DNA from: Pseudoalteromonas umbrosa
GTDB taxonomy: Bacteria > Pseudomonadota > Gammaproteobacteria > Enterobacterales > Alteromonadaceae
Assembly (NCBI RefSeq): GCF_030125375.1
Contig: NZ_JASJUU010000003.1
Location: forward strand, 882,247 to 946,246
Direction: 5' to 3'
Length of the DNA stretch: 64,000 nt
The position numbers and the translations under genes are program-made. The notes beneath the pieces are model-generated. The model made no database searches, was not told the DNA's origin, and saw nothing but the letters and a program-made list of their open reading frames with translations. Below, one piece after another: positions 1 through 8,976 of the stretch. Every line of letters starts with the position of its first letter. Within the stretch, counting starts at the first letter, position 1.

Positions 1-1
1 T

Positions 2-1573
2 GCCTATATGACGGCATATACGCAAAAGCGCCTTGATGAGTCATTACCAGAAGTCTCTGAGCAAGTGTTGCGACAAGTGTGTCCGCTGATGCTGAGTAAT
101 TATCCGTCCACGACCATTATTCAATTCACCCCTAAGATGACGATGCAAGGGGCCACAACGGTCGAATCGGGTACGCAAATTAGCTCCCATGGGGATAAAA
201 CCACCCCTGTGGTATGCCACTTTACCACATCGACCGATACACCAATTGCCCCGTTTGAAGTGTATGCGGTGGATTATCAGGAGTTTCACAGTGGCGCCAA
301 GTTAAGTTTAAAGCTCAAGCGCTTGGGCCAAGGTGTGGTCAGTGACTATGAGTTAAAATCTTTGCGTTTTTATTTGTGTGGTGACACGCCACTGTGTGCC
401 AGCTTATATCATTTAATGACCAACGCCAGTGAACACATTGAAGTCAGTTATGGCAGTCACTTCGACAAACTCACCCAGCTGCTCCCTAAGTCATCGGTGA
501 GCAGTGCTTTTGGTCATGGCGAGTTTGGTATCTTACCCAACAGTGATCAGTGCCATCCGGGCTACGCACTATTGCTTGATTACTTTAATAGTCGTGAGCG
601 CTTTTATTTTGTAGAGCTAAACAACTTCCATCTTTTGAAGTTTGACGCCAACCTTAACACCCTAGATATTGAGATCACCAGCCAAGTGAAGCTGCCACCT
701 GGGCATAAAGTTAGCCATGAAAATATCATGCTCAACTGTGTGCCCGCAGTCAATTTGTTTGCGTGTGATGCAGAGCCAATGCGCTGCTTAGATAATCAAA
801 CCGAATACCCTATTACGCCAATACAAGAAAAATCCGCAGAGGCATTTTGCTTTGAGGTCACTGAGCTCAAGGGGAAAAACCGCAGCTCAGGAGAGAGTGT
901 TGATTTTCAGTCTCGTTATACCAGTGTATTTGAAGACGAAAAGCACCTTTACAGCTTGGTATCCAAAGACACAGGCGGCGCTGCCCCCAAGGTGTATGTG
1001 CAGATCTCCATGGATGATATTGATGCTGTGCAAACGCTGTCAGCGAGCACCCTTGCACACAATGCCGTGTGGCCAAGGCAATTGTTAAAAGAGGGCGACA
1101 TTCATGTTCCCAAAGCCAATGCCCCTTTTGCGCTGACGATGAAAAATGTGATCCGCCCAAGCAAGATGCTGCACTGCCCCAAGCAGCAAAAACACTGGCT
1201 GTTGATTGGCCTATTGAATATGCGCTTTTCTCAACTTGCCGATCCGATCCAATTAAAAAAACTTTTGGCGCTGTTTGATTGGTCAGGGCGCTCAGAAAAT
1301 CAAAGCCGGATCGCCAGTATTGTTGATGCTCACTCAAGGCCAATCTCAATGCTGCAAAAAGGGGTGTTTGTAAAAGGGCTAGAAATTCATTTGACCATTA
1401 ATGAGAAGCAGTTTGTGTGCTTTTCAGATGCTTATCATTTTTGTGATGTATTGCATCAGTTTTTTAAGCTTTATGCGCCCATTAACGAGTGTTTGCAAAC
1501 CAAGGTGACATGCGTACCTAGCTACCACACTTGGTGTTGGCAGATAAGTTCCGGCGAGAGTTATCAGATATAG
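2..1573 (+). CDS. tssF: T6SS baseplate protein TssF (5' truncated by window edge)
   Basis: TssF (VasA/ImpG family) is part of the cytoplasmic T6SS baseplate wedge with TssE, TssG and TssK. The frame is open to the first base of the window and the visible protein begins where full-length TssF (about 580-600 residues) already has roughly 70 residues behind it: the visible start, a DESLPEVSEQVL segment followed by P-MLSNYPST, matches the conserved N-terminal FP-T-LL-V-YP-P region. The ATG at position 8 is therefore probably internal, not the start. About 524 codons are present. The next gene, tssG, starts 2 bases after the stop, the usual tssF-tssG order. Family assignment is by sequence pattern and synteny. 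Confidence 0.9.
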   Translation, partial: AYMTAYTQKRLDESLPEVSEQVLRQVCPLMLSNYPSTTIIQFTPKMTMQGATTVESGTQISSHGDKTTPVVCHFTTSTDTPIAPFEVYAVDYQEFHSGAKLSLKLKRLGQGVVSDYELKSLRFYLCGDTPLCASLYHLMTNASEHIEVSYGSHFDKLTQLLPKSSVSSAFGHGEFGILPNSDQCHPGYALLLDYFNSRERFYFVELNNFHLLKFDANLNTLDIEITSQVKLPPGHKVSHENIMLNCVPAVNLFACDAEPMRCLDNQTEYPITPIQEKSAEAFCFEVTELKGKNRSSGESVDFQSRYTSVFEDEKHLYSLVSKDTGGAAPKVYVQISMDDIDAVQTLSASTLAHNAVWPRQLLKEGDIHVPKANAPFALTMKNVIRPSKMLHCPKQQKHWLLIGLLNMRFSQLADPIQLKKLLALFDWSGRSENQSRIASIVDAHSRPISMLQKGVFVKGLEIHLTINEKQFVCFSDAYHFCDVLHQFFKLYAPINECLQTKVTCVPSYHTWCWQISSGESYQI

Positions 1574-1575
1574 CC

Positions 1576-2544
1576 ATGACAGAGCAAAAAAAACACCCAA
1601 TTTGGGCCAAACTGCCCGCCCCGATCGCCGCATTGCTGGACGCGCCATGGCAATTTAGTTTGTTTAAAGCCATGTCGTTAATCGAAAAGCATTGGGCGAT
1701 GGAGGGAGAGTTAGAGCAAGGCGCAAGCCAACGTGTACTGGTGAGCACCTTCAAAGAGTTAGGCTTTCCAGCATCGGATATTCGTGCTTGTGAATTGCTG
1801 CTCAGCCAGCGCGGTAAGCTGAAGCTAGAAACCGCATTTTTAGGCTTGTATGGCGTGGATGCGCCCATGCCCCATTACTTGCTTGAGCAGGCCGCTAACG
1901 ATGAAGAAATGGGCGCACGTACTCGGGCATTTTTAGATATTTTTAATCATATTTTGTACTGCCAATTGTACCAAGCATGGAAAAAATCACAGATCAATTT
2001 AGCGGGCGTCGGCGCGCGTCAGTTTGACCAAATGGTGGCGGCGATTTATGAAAATAGCCAAGGCGAAAGCAGCAAGCTCAATTTAGCCAGCGCCAACCAA
2101 ACCAGTGCCGCTGGCTTGCAACAAGTGCTGCGCCAGGGGCTAAAGCAGCCGAATTTGCAAATTGCTGACAACATGGTGGAGTGGCAAGAAGTCACAGAAA
2201 AACCCCCAATCAGCGCTGAGAATAGCGTCACATTAGGCCAAGACAGCTTACTAGGCGGGCAGGTATTGATCACTGGTAATCGTGTGCAAATTGACATTGG
2301 CCCGTTGAGTGAAGCACAGGCTCGCGCGTTGTTTCCAAATGGCGACGAAGGGAAGAAAATGCATAAGTTACTGACTTGGCATACCGGCAGCAAAATGGCA
2401 TGGCAGGTCAAAATTTTAATTGAGGTGAAAGAGCAGCATCCAATGCCCTTGGGGGAATGTGAGCTTGGCACCAGCAGTTGTATGGGCATTGTAGAAGCGC
2501 ACATTGCGCAAAGAAACTTTTTAGACAGTGATTATCAGTCATAA
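1576..2544 (+). CDS. tssG: T6SS baseplate protein TssG
   Basis: TssG (VasB/ImpH family) joins TssF in the baseplate wedge. The start chosen is ATG 1576, just after the tssF stop, giving 322 residues, normal for the family; an in-frame longer version from 1531 would overlap tssF by more than 40 bases. Recognisable features are the N-terminal W-FSLFKAMSLIEKHW segment (the family's F-ALR-LE pattern), the F-GLYG-DAPMPHYLLEQ segment near residue 90 (family G-GPLPLHLTE) and the following FLDIFNHILYCQLYQAWKK helix (family FFDLFHHRL-SLFYRAW). The protein sits between tssF and clpV. A perfect 20-bp palindrome follows the stop. Confidence 0.92.
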   Translation: MTEQKKHPIWAKLPAPIAALLDAPWQFSLFKAMSLIEKHWAMEGELEQGASQRVLVSTFKELGFPASDIRACELLLSQRGKLKLETAFLGLYGVDAPMPHYLLEQAANDEEMGARTRAFLDIFNHILYCQLYQAWKKSQINLAGVGARQFDQMVAAIYENSQGESSKLNLASANQTSAAGLQQVLRQGLKQPNLQIADNMVEWQEVTEKPPISAENSVTLGQDSLLGGQVLITGNRVQIDIGPLSEAQARALFPNGDEGKKMHKLLTWHTGSKMAWQVKILIEVKEQHPMPLGECELGTSSCMGIVEAHIAQRNFLDSDYQS

Positions 2545-2552
2545 ATAGGCGT

Positions 2553-2572
2553 CTTCAGAGCGCGCTCTGAAG
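2553..2572. repeat. Perfect 20-bp palindrome between tssG and tssH
   Basis: CTTCAGAGCG is followed directly by its reverse complement CGCTCTGAAG with no spacer, 8 bases after the tssG stop and 41 before the tssH start. It could be a protein-binding dyad, or in RNA a stem with a small opened loop. There is no U tract behind it, so an intrinsic terminator is unlikely. No function is known to me. Confidence 0.6.
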
Positions 2573-2613
2573 TAGGAAAGAGTCAGAATAATTTTAAATC
2601 GCAAGGAAATAAA

Positions 2614-5331
2614 ATGGACGCGACAGGCATTAAGCAACTTATTGATAAATTAAACGCACATACCGCAAGCGCGCTTGAAGCAGCGGCAGGCTTTGCCGCT
2701 AGCCGCCAGCACTATGAAGTCTTGCCAGAACATTTACTGCTTAAGCTGATGGAAGATCATCACGAAGGTGATGTGGCTAAAATTCTGCCTTTTTTTGAAA
2801 TTGACCAAGATACTCTGTGGCACGAAGCGCTGAGCTTTATCAATCAACAAGACGCTGCCAATCAGGGCAAACCTGTGTTTTCCCGCCGTTTATATGAATT
2901 ATTAGAGCGTGCTTGGCTCACTGCCAATGTGAAGCATCGCAGCGAGTGGATCACTGGGGCTGCCTTGCTTGATGCGTTTAAAGATCTCGTCCCATTTAGC
3001 CCTGCATTTGGGTTGGCGCGAGAGCTTGATAAGCTCGATATTCACTTTTTAAAAGACAATCTCGATAAAATTTGCAAAGGCTCGACTGAGCGCATGGCGT
3101 TTCAACCTGTGGATACGGGTAGAGCGAGCACTTTGCAGCAAAATGGACAAGATGCAGAGCAAACGGCATTGGACTCATTTTGTGAAGACCTAACCGCAAA
3201 AGCGGCCAGTGGCGGCATTGATCCGGTACTAGGACGCAGCGAAGAGATCCGTTTGGCAATCGATGTGTTATGTAGAAGGCGCAAGAATAACCCGATTTTT
3301 GTCGGCGACCCAGGGGTTGGCAAAACGGCGGTGGTGGAAGGCCTTGCACAGCGCATCGTTGCCAAAACGGTGCCAGATGAATTGGTGGGTGTACGGATCA
3401 TGGTGTTAGATATGGGCTTGCTGCAAGCGGGCGCTGGGGTAAAAGGCGAGTTTGAACGCCGTTTAAAGCAAGTGATTGACGATGTGAAGTCATCCAGTAC
3501 GCCCATTATTCTCTTTATTGATGAAGCGCATACCTTGATCGGTGCTGGTGGCGATGCCGGCATGGGCGATGCGGCGAACCTACTGAAACCCGCACTGGCA
3601 CGAGGCGAGCTGCGTACACTGGCGGCCACTACTTGGAGCGAGTACAAACAGTATTTTGAGCGCGATGCTGCCCTTGAAAGACGCTTTCAGCTGATAAAAG
3701 TAGACGAGCCCAGCGAGCACAATGCCAAACTGATGTTGAGTGGCATTAAAGAAAAGTACGAGCAACACCATCAAATTCATATTACCGACAGCGCCATTGA
3801 AGCGGCGGTGAGTTTATCGGCGCGATATATTACAGGCAGACAGTTGCCAGACAAAGCCATTGATGTACTCGACACTGCGGCGGCAGCAGTGAGAATGGGC
3901 GCCGCCACCTCTCCTGTGATCATTGAAAACGCCCAAGAGCGTGTCACCTATTTAACCGAGCGTTTGGCGCGATTAGAGCAAGAGGCTGAGCTGGGCATTG
4001 AGAGCGATGTGGTCAGAGCAGAGTTAGCCGCTGAACTTGACCAAGCGCAATCAGAGCTCGCTGCAATGCAAGCGCGCCGCGCTGAGCAACTAGACACCCA
4101 TGCCTCGATTGCCAGTGCACAGCAAAGCCAACTGCCAGAATATCGCCGCCAATTGAAATCGTTAAACGAAGAGGGCAATGCGGTCTTTTGCGAAGTTGAT
4201 CAAGATACCGTGGCACAAGTTATTGCTAACTGGACGGGGATCCCCGTGGGCAATATGGTCAAAGATGAGCTGCAAAACCTCCTTGCGCTTGAGCAAAGTT
4301 TAGGTGCGCAGGTGGTAGGCCAAGAGCAAGGACTAAGTGCGCTAGCGCAGTCACTGCGTGTGGCCAAAGCTGGGGTGTCGGCATCTTCAGGCCCGCTCGG
4401 GGTGTTTTTATTTAGTGGCCCATCTGGGGTGGGTAAAACAGAAACCGCTCGACATTTGGCCAATGTGCTATTTGGCGGTGATAAGTTTTTAACCACCATC
4501 AATATGAGCGAATACCAAGAGTCACATACTGTGTCGCAGCTTAAGGGTTCACCACCGGGTTATGTGGGCTATGGTGAGGGCGGTGTGTTGACCGAAGCGG
4601 TGCGCCAGCGTCCTTATTCTGTGGTGCTGCTTGATGAAGTTGAAAAAGCCCACCCGGATGTATTAAACATGTTTTATCAGGTGTTTGAGCTGGGCATGAT
4701 GCGCGACGGCGAAGGCCGCGAAATCGATTTTAAAAATACCGTGATCATCATGACCTCTAATATCGCCGCTGAGCAAATCGCTAAGGCGTGCCGTGCGCCA
4801 AATCAAGACGACGAAGACGTATTAGCCAAAGCCATCAATGAGGCGCAAGGCTTGTTAAACCAGCAAGCAGATGAAACGCCAACCGCTGACGAGGACTGCG
4901 ACGAAGAGGCGCAAACGCCTTGGACCATGCCAAGCCTATCTGAGCTAAATAACTTGATTAAGCCTGAGCTACTGAATCATTTTGCGCCTGCATTATTGGC
5001 GCGTATGCAGGTGATCCCATTTAAGCCGCTAGACAGCGATGCACTAGAGAATATTGTCGCCTTAAAGCTTGAGAAAGTGGCTGCGCGCTTAAGTGAGAAC
5101 CATCAAATTACACTGCGGGTTGATCAGAGTGTATTGAGCCATTTATCAAAGCAATGTGCGCTGTCTGACAGCGGCGCTCGCTTGGTTAATGCCACCATAG
5201 AACAGCAAATATTACCGGGTGTTGCCCGCTCAATTTTAGGCTTTTTGAGCGAAGAAGATATGCCAGATCTGCTGACTTTAACCTTAAATGATGACGGGCA
5301 AATTGAAGCTGTATTTGCCGATCTGGCCTAA
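2614..5331 (+). CDS. tssH: T6SS sheath-disassembly ATPase TssH (ClpV)
   Basis: ClpV is a hexameric AAA+ unfoldase that pulls apart contracted TssB/TssC sheaths so subunits can be reused. At 905 residues it is of normal length. An N-terminal Clp repeat domain lies at residues 1-150 (AGFAASRQHYEVLPEHLL). AAA1 has Walker A GDPGVGKT at 231-238 and Walker B FIDEAHT; AAA2 has Walker A GPSGVGKT near 602-609 and the LLDEVEKAHPDVLNMFYQVF segment. A coiled-coil middle region lies around 440-530. The GYVGYGEGG pore-loop-type motif is present in AAA2. The AAA2 region contains an acidic insertion around residues 745-770. An AAGGAA ribosome-binding site precedes the start. Confidence 0.96.
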   Translation: MDATGIKQLIDKLNAHTASALEAAAGFAASRQHYEVLPEHLLLKLMEDHHEGDVAKILPFFEIDQDTLWHEALSFINQQDAANQGKPVFSRRLYELLERAWLTANVKHRSEWITGAALLDAFKDLVPFSPAFGLARELDKLDIHFLKDNLDKICKGSTERMAFQPVDTGRASTLQQNGQDAEQTALDSFCEDLTAKAASGGIDPVLGRSEEIRLAIDVLCRRRKNNPIFVGDPGVGKTAVVEGLAQRIVAKTVPDELVGVRIMVLDMGLLQAGAGVKGEFERRLKQVIDDVKSSSTPIILFIDEAHTLIGAGGDAGMGDAANLLKPALARGELRTLAATTWSEYKQYFERDAALERRFQLIKVDEPSEHNAKLMLSGIKEKYEQHHQIHITDSAIEAAVSLSARYITGRQLPDKAIDVLDTAAAAVRMGAATSPVIIENAQERVTYLTERLARLEQEAELGIESDVVRAELAAELDQAQSELAAMQARRAEQLDTHASIASAQQSQLPEYRRQLKSLNEEGNAVFCEVDQDTVAQVIANWTGIPVGNMVKDELQNLLALEQSLGAQVVGQEQGLSALAQSLRVAKAGVSASSGPLGVFLFSGPSGVGKTETARHLANVLFGGDKFLTTINMSEYQESHTVSQLKGSPPGYVGYGEGGVLTEAVRQRPYSVVLLDEVEKAHPDVLNMFYQVFELGMMRDGEGREIDFKNTVIIMTSNIAAEQIAKACRAPNQDDEDVLAKAINEAQGLLNQQADETPTADEDCDEEAQTPWTMPSLSELNNLIKPELLNHFAPALLARMQVIPFKPLDSDALENIVALKLEKVAARLSENHQITLRVDQSVLSHLSKQCALSDSGARLVNATIEQQILPGVARSILGFLSEEDMPDLLTLTLNDDGQIEAVFADLA

Positions 5332-5347
5332 CTGAGGGAGCAGCACC

Positions 5348-7378
5348 ATGTTTGGACTAGATGCGGGAAAACTGACCGGCGCCGATGAAAGCCACTTTGG
5401 GGTGACAATTGCGGGGCTGAGTGATGCGCTGTTTCAGGTGCAATCCTTTCAAGCGGACCTTGATGCCTTGTGTGATGATTGCATATTTGACATTCAAGTA
5501 CTGAGCGAAGAGCTGGTGGAGCCGGATGTATTGATCGGCAAAGACATCAGCTTGATCATTGCGTGGAGCACTGAAGATCTCACCGTGACCGGATTTTTAA
5601 CCAATTATATTTGCCATGGTCAGTCTCATCAGGGGTATGTGTATACCTTAACTTTGCAATCAGGTCTTGCAAAGCTTAAGCAACACCGTTCAAACCGGAT
5701 ATTTACCGATATGAATCCCGGGCAGATCATCCAAAGCGTGCTGCAAAAGTGTGATTTCCCATCGGCTCAGCTTGACTTACAAGTCAGCGGCCCAACGCTT
5801 GATATGGTGGTGCAATATGATGAAAGTGATTACGACTTTATCACACGTTTGATGCGCCGATACGGCTATGTATATGGCTGGCGAGAAACTGACTATGGCA
5901 TTGCCAAGCTGGCCATTTGCGAGTCGAGCGACAAATTTGCTAGACCGCTTAAAGAGATCACCTTGCCTTTTGTTTCACCGAGCGGGCAGGTGCGCACTTG
6001 CGAAAGCGTGTTCGCGTTTTCTAAAAAAGCCACCATGCTCAGCGAGCAAGTGCGCTATTACGACAGCCATTACGAGCGTGGCGCCCAGATACAGGGCAGT
6101 AGCCGCAATAACACAGACATCAGCGGCTTTGGCGAAAGCGCGCATTTTGGTGACAACTTGGCCAGTGACGGCGATGGCAATGACTTAGCTGAAGTGCATC
6201 AACGCAGCCTAGATTGCCAGCGAGAAACCCTGATCGCAGATACGGACTGCCGTGCATTGCGCCCAGGGGTGTGCTTAACAGTCACAGATCATCCCAGTTA
6301 TTCCGGTGAATACCTAGTGACTCATGTGTCCCATCAAGGGTGTCAGGCTGGCAGCGTGGCATATGGCAGCAAAGTCACTGGGCTGACTTATAAAAATCAG
6401 GCCGTGTTACTACCAATTGCGCAAGATTACTGTGCCAAGCCTAGACCAAAAAGACGGGTCTTTGCCACCTTCAACGCCACCATTGAGCAAGAGGTGGATG
6501 AGACAGGTCAATATCAAGTCAAACTGCCTTTTAACCAAGATGGCGAAGGCCAGCAAAGCAGACCAACCCGATTAACACAAACTTATGGTGGTCAAGGCCA
6601 TGGCATGCACTTTCCGCTCACCCAAGGCACAGAGGTCTTAGTGTGTGGAGAAAATGGCGACTTGGATCGTCCGGTGATCTTAGGCGCGCTTTATAACGCC
6701 CAAGCACCAAGCCCTGTGAGCAGTAATAATCCCTATGAAAACAAAATTGTTACCCGTGCTGGCAATAAGCTGGTGATGAGTGACAAAGAGGGAGAACGCA
6801 AAATTAAAGTGGCCACGGCCAGTGATGACAATAGCTTGCTGTTAGATGCAACCGATGGACAAGAAAAGGTCATGTTGCAATCTAGCCGCGGAGAAATGCG
6901 CTTGCAGGCGCAAGAAGATCTGACCATGCAAGCGGGTGGCAACCTCAATGTCACCGCCTCTGACGAGCTAACAGTCAAAGCCGCAGATCGCATTGCGATT
7001 CAAAGTACAGATGCTGAACTTGAACTGCACGGTGCGCGGGGGATCCGCTTAACCGCGGACTTAAACTTTAAAATTCAAGCAACGGATGGCGATATTGACC
7101 TCGAAGCAACACAAGCATTGAGTATAGAAGCAGCCCAAGAGATCAATGTTCACAGCCAGGAAGGCAACATCGAAATGAGCGCAAACGCCGGTGAAATTAC
7201 CTTAAGTAGTGGTAATAACCTGACGTTATCAACACAAGGTCAAGGGTCTATTCAATTGGTACAAGGGCGTGGCAGCATCGAAATTGATGGAGCTGGCAAC
7301 ATTACCATTAACGGCACAAACCTGACCTTAAGCGCGCGCAACATTTCTATTTCTGGCAATGCATTAGCGAACAATTAA
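5348..7378 (+). CDS. vgrG: T6SS spike protein VgrG (TssI)
   Basis: VgrG forms the trimeric spike on top of the Hcp tube and carries effectors. The 676 residues show the gp27-like part (residues 1-360, with DESDYDFITRLMRRYGYVY typical of the phage-D/VgrG fold), a gp5 OB-like region around 370-450 (VKLPFNQDGEGQQSRPTRLTQ and the G-HFPL-GTEVLV-GDLDRPVILGALYNA motif), and a C-terminal beta-helix of short repeats (DUF2345-like, about 480-670). There is no extra catalytic domain after the helix, so this is a structural rather than an evolved VgrG. It is 16 bases after clpV and starts the cargo-loading block. Confidence 0.95.
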   Translation: MFGLDAGKLTGADESHFGVTIAGLSDALFQVQSFQADLDALCDDCIFDIQVLSEELVEPDVLIGKDISLIIAWSTEDLTVTGFLTNYICHGQSHQGYVYTLTLQSGLAKLKQHRSNRIFTDMNPGQIIQSVLQKCDFPSAQLDLQVSGPTLDMVVQYDESDYDFITRLMRRYGYVYGWRETDYGIAKLAICESSDKFARPLKEITLPFVSPSGQVRTCESVFAFSKKATMLSEQVRYYDSHYERGAQIQGSSRNNTDISGFGESAHFGDNLASDGDGNDLAEVHQRSLDCQRETLIADTDCRALRPGVCLTVTDHPSYSGEYLVTHVSHQGCQAGSVAYGSKVTGLTYKNQAVLLPIAQDYCAKPRPKRRVFATFNATIEQEVDETGQYQVKLPFNQDGEGQQSRPTRLTQTYGGQGHGMHFPLTQGTEVLVCGENGDLDRPVILGALYNAQAPSPVSSNNPYENKIVTRAGNKLVMSDKEGERKIKVATASDDNSLLLDATDGQEKVMLQSSRGEMRLQAQEDLTMQAGGNLNVTASDELTVKAADRIAIQSTDAELELHGARGIRLTADLNFKIQATDGDIDLEATQALSIEAAQEINVHSQEGNIEMSANAGEITLSSGNNLTLSTQGQGSIQLVQGRGSIEIDGAGNITINGTNLTLSARNISISGNALANN

Positions 7379-7391
7379 GAGGAGATGGGAA

Positions 7392-7814
7392 ATGCACAGT
7401 CATAATTTGGCGTATTTACCTGCGGCCAGTCAGTTGGTGGCCAGCGTATTACTGGTGGATGAGGTGGGCAAAATAGTCAGTGTGATGTTGGCCAACAGCG
7501 GCCGAGAGGTCGATGTGGTGGGTCAGCTGGAAAGTGTGTCGCGTGCTCAAAAAGGCGATCAAGTGGTGCTACTTAGCATTAAAGAGCCAGTGGTGATTGG
7601 CAAACTGGCAACCAGCGGCAGTTTTCCATGTGCCAAGTTTGATGATAATCGAGGCAAAGTGAGCATCAAAGCCGACCAAAGCATTTGCATTAAAACGCCC
7701 AAAGGCTCGATTGAGATTTATGGCGATGGCTCAATTTTACTGGAAGGCGATAGTTTATCCGCTGAAACCAAAAAAGATCTGAGCCTGCAAGGCTGGCCAA
7801 TTAGATTGAACTAG
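7392..7814 (+). CDS. VgrG-associated small protein (DUF6484-like)
   Basis: 140 residues, no signal peptide or membrane segment. The first 75 residues alternate beta-strand patterns (QLVASVLLVDEVGKIVSVML, DQVVLLSIKEPVVIGKL), and the tail has a VgrG-like beta-repeat pattern (SIKADQSICIKTPKGSIEIYGDGSILLEG). Similar short proteins are encoded between VgrG and DUF2169 genes in other T6SS islands, and I think this belongs to that DUF6484-like group, but I have not verified it. It probably contacts the spike or helps load cargo. It is 13 bases after vgrG, with GGAG ahead of its start. Confidence 0.6.
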   Translation: MHSHNLAYLPAASQLVASVLLVDEVGKIVSVMLANSGREVDVVGQLESVSRAQKGDQVVLLSIKEPVVIGKLATSGSFPCAKFDDNRGKVSIKADQSICIKTPKGSIEIYGDGSILLEGDSLSAETKKDLSLQGWPIRLN

Positions 7815-7824
7815 CAGGGCAGGT

Positions 7825-8976
7825 ATGTTTTCAGCAGTCACCAAGGTGCCACTTCACAAGCAACAGATAAAAAAGTTGTGGCGACAGCTTTGCGAACTTG
7901 AAAAGTCAGGGATTGTGCGTCAACAAAGGTTTGATGATTTGCACTACTTTTTGGTTAACCATGTTTACACTCTGGCACAAGCACAGCCCAGCGAGTTTGA
8001 ATGGTTAGATGAGCAAGCGCTCAATGTCATGATTAAAGCCGATTGGCAGGAGCTATTGCTTTGGCATGAACAAAACGCGCAGCAAGCCCCTTGGCTAGAT
8101 ACTTTTTTAGCAATGTGGCTGGCAGAGGCCAAGGTGCCCAGTACAGATCTGCCCATTTGGCGTCAAAGCGGCGCAAGTACGCTGTTTGCAATGAGTGCAC
8201 AAGCGTGGCTGAGCGATTTTAGCGACGCTGAGCGCCAGACCATGCTGACCAATATTGAAATGCCAGAGCCTTGGTTAGTGAGATTGGCGTTTGCAGGTCA
8301 ACCGTTAAATGCTTTACAGCTTCAGCAAGCTCTGCAAAGCAAGCATTTTGAGTTTGTTCATGCGGCGTTAGTCAACATGTGGTTGTTTGCACATGACGAA
8401 TTTGCGGCGCAGTTATTAAAAACCTTCAGTGCTACTGATGAGGCGGAGTATAAGGCGCAACTACTTTGCCTTGCAGGTATTGCACAGCTGCCAGATTGGC
8501 AAGATGCCTGTGTGGCATTTTGTGAGCATTACCCCTTGCACAGTGTCCATGTACTTAGCCACTTTGCCCATAAAAAAACGCTCAAACTGTTAGTCAATTG
8601 GCTCGATACGCAGCCTATGAGTGAGCCAGCTTATCAGGTATGGCAAATACTCACAGATAAAGAGCTTAAGTTGGTGGCGGCCATCAGTTTGGCAAAAGGG
8701 GAGGGGCAAGTCGAAGACGGGTTGCAGATCCCCTGTGTGAAACATGCAGAGACATGCCGTCAGACAATGTTGCTGGAGCAAGGCGACTATGTGCTGCAAG
8801 GAAAAAGCTTTGCGGCCCTCGATACTCAGCTGATAAGGCAATTTAAGGGCATATTAGTACAAAAGCTGGTGGCAGCGCAGTATGAGCAAAAGATCGCTGC
8901 GATGTTGTATTTTTTACCCTGCACGCCAAGGCATTGGGAATTTATAGATAGGAGAACAACGGATGTTAGTAAATGA
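7825..8976 (+). CDS. T6SS-island helical-repeat protein (TIGR02270-like, uncertain)
   Basis: A 383-residue cytoplasmic protein with no clear catalytic motif. It is rich in Trp, Leu and Ala helices of about 30 residues each (for example LQQALQSKHFEFVHAALVNMWLFAHDEFAAQLL), which suggests HEAT-like repeats. Proteins of similar size and composition (TIGR02270-like) are found next to DUF2169 adaptors and VgrG in T6SS clusters. The gene starts 10 bases after its upstream neighbour and overlaps the DUF2169 gene by 14 bases, so it is translationally linked to it. An accessory role in effector assembly is inferred from context only. Confidence 0.55.
   Translation: MFSAVTKVPLHKQQIKKLWRQLCELEKSGIVRQQRFDDLHYFLVNHVYTLAQAQPSEFEWLDEQALNVMIKADWQELLLWHEQNAQQAPWLDTFLAMWLAEAKVPSTDLPIWRQSGASTLFAMSAQAWLSDFSDAERQTMLTNIEMPEPWLVRLAFAGQPLNALQLQQALQSKHFEFVHAALVNMWLFAHDEFAAQLLKTFSATDEAEYKAQLLCLAGIAQLPDWQDACVAFCEHYPLHSVHVLSHFAHKKTLKLLVNWLDTQPMSEPAYQVWQILTDKELKLVAAISLAKGEGQVEDGLQIPCVKHAETCRQTMLLEQGDYVLQGKSFAALDTQLIRQFKGILVQKLVAAQYEQKIAAMLYFLPCTPRHWEFIDRRTTDVSK

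Noticed and set aside
867..3647. Long open frames antisense to tssF, tssG and tssH (for example 867-1349, 2046-2504, 3102-3647)
   Set aside because: They lie wholly within conserved T6SS genes on the other strand and show no family motif or ribosome-binding site.
5348..7378. VgrG as an evolved effector with a C-terminal enzyme domain
   Set aside because: The protein ends in short beta repeats with no extra domain.
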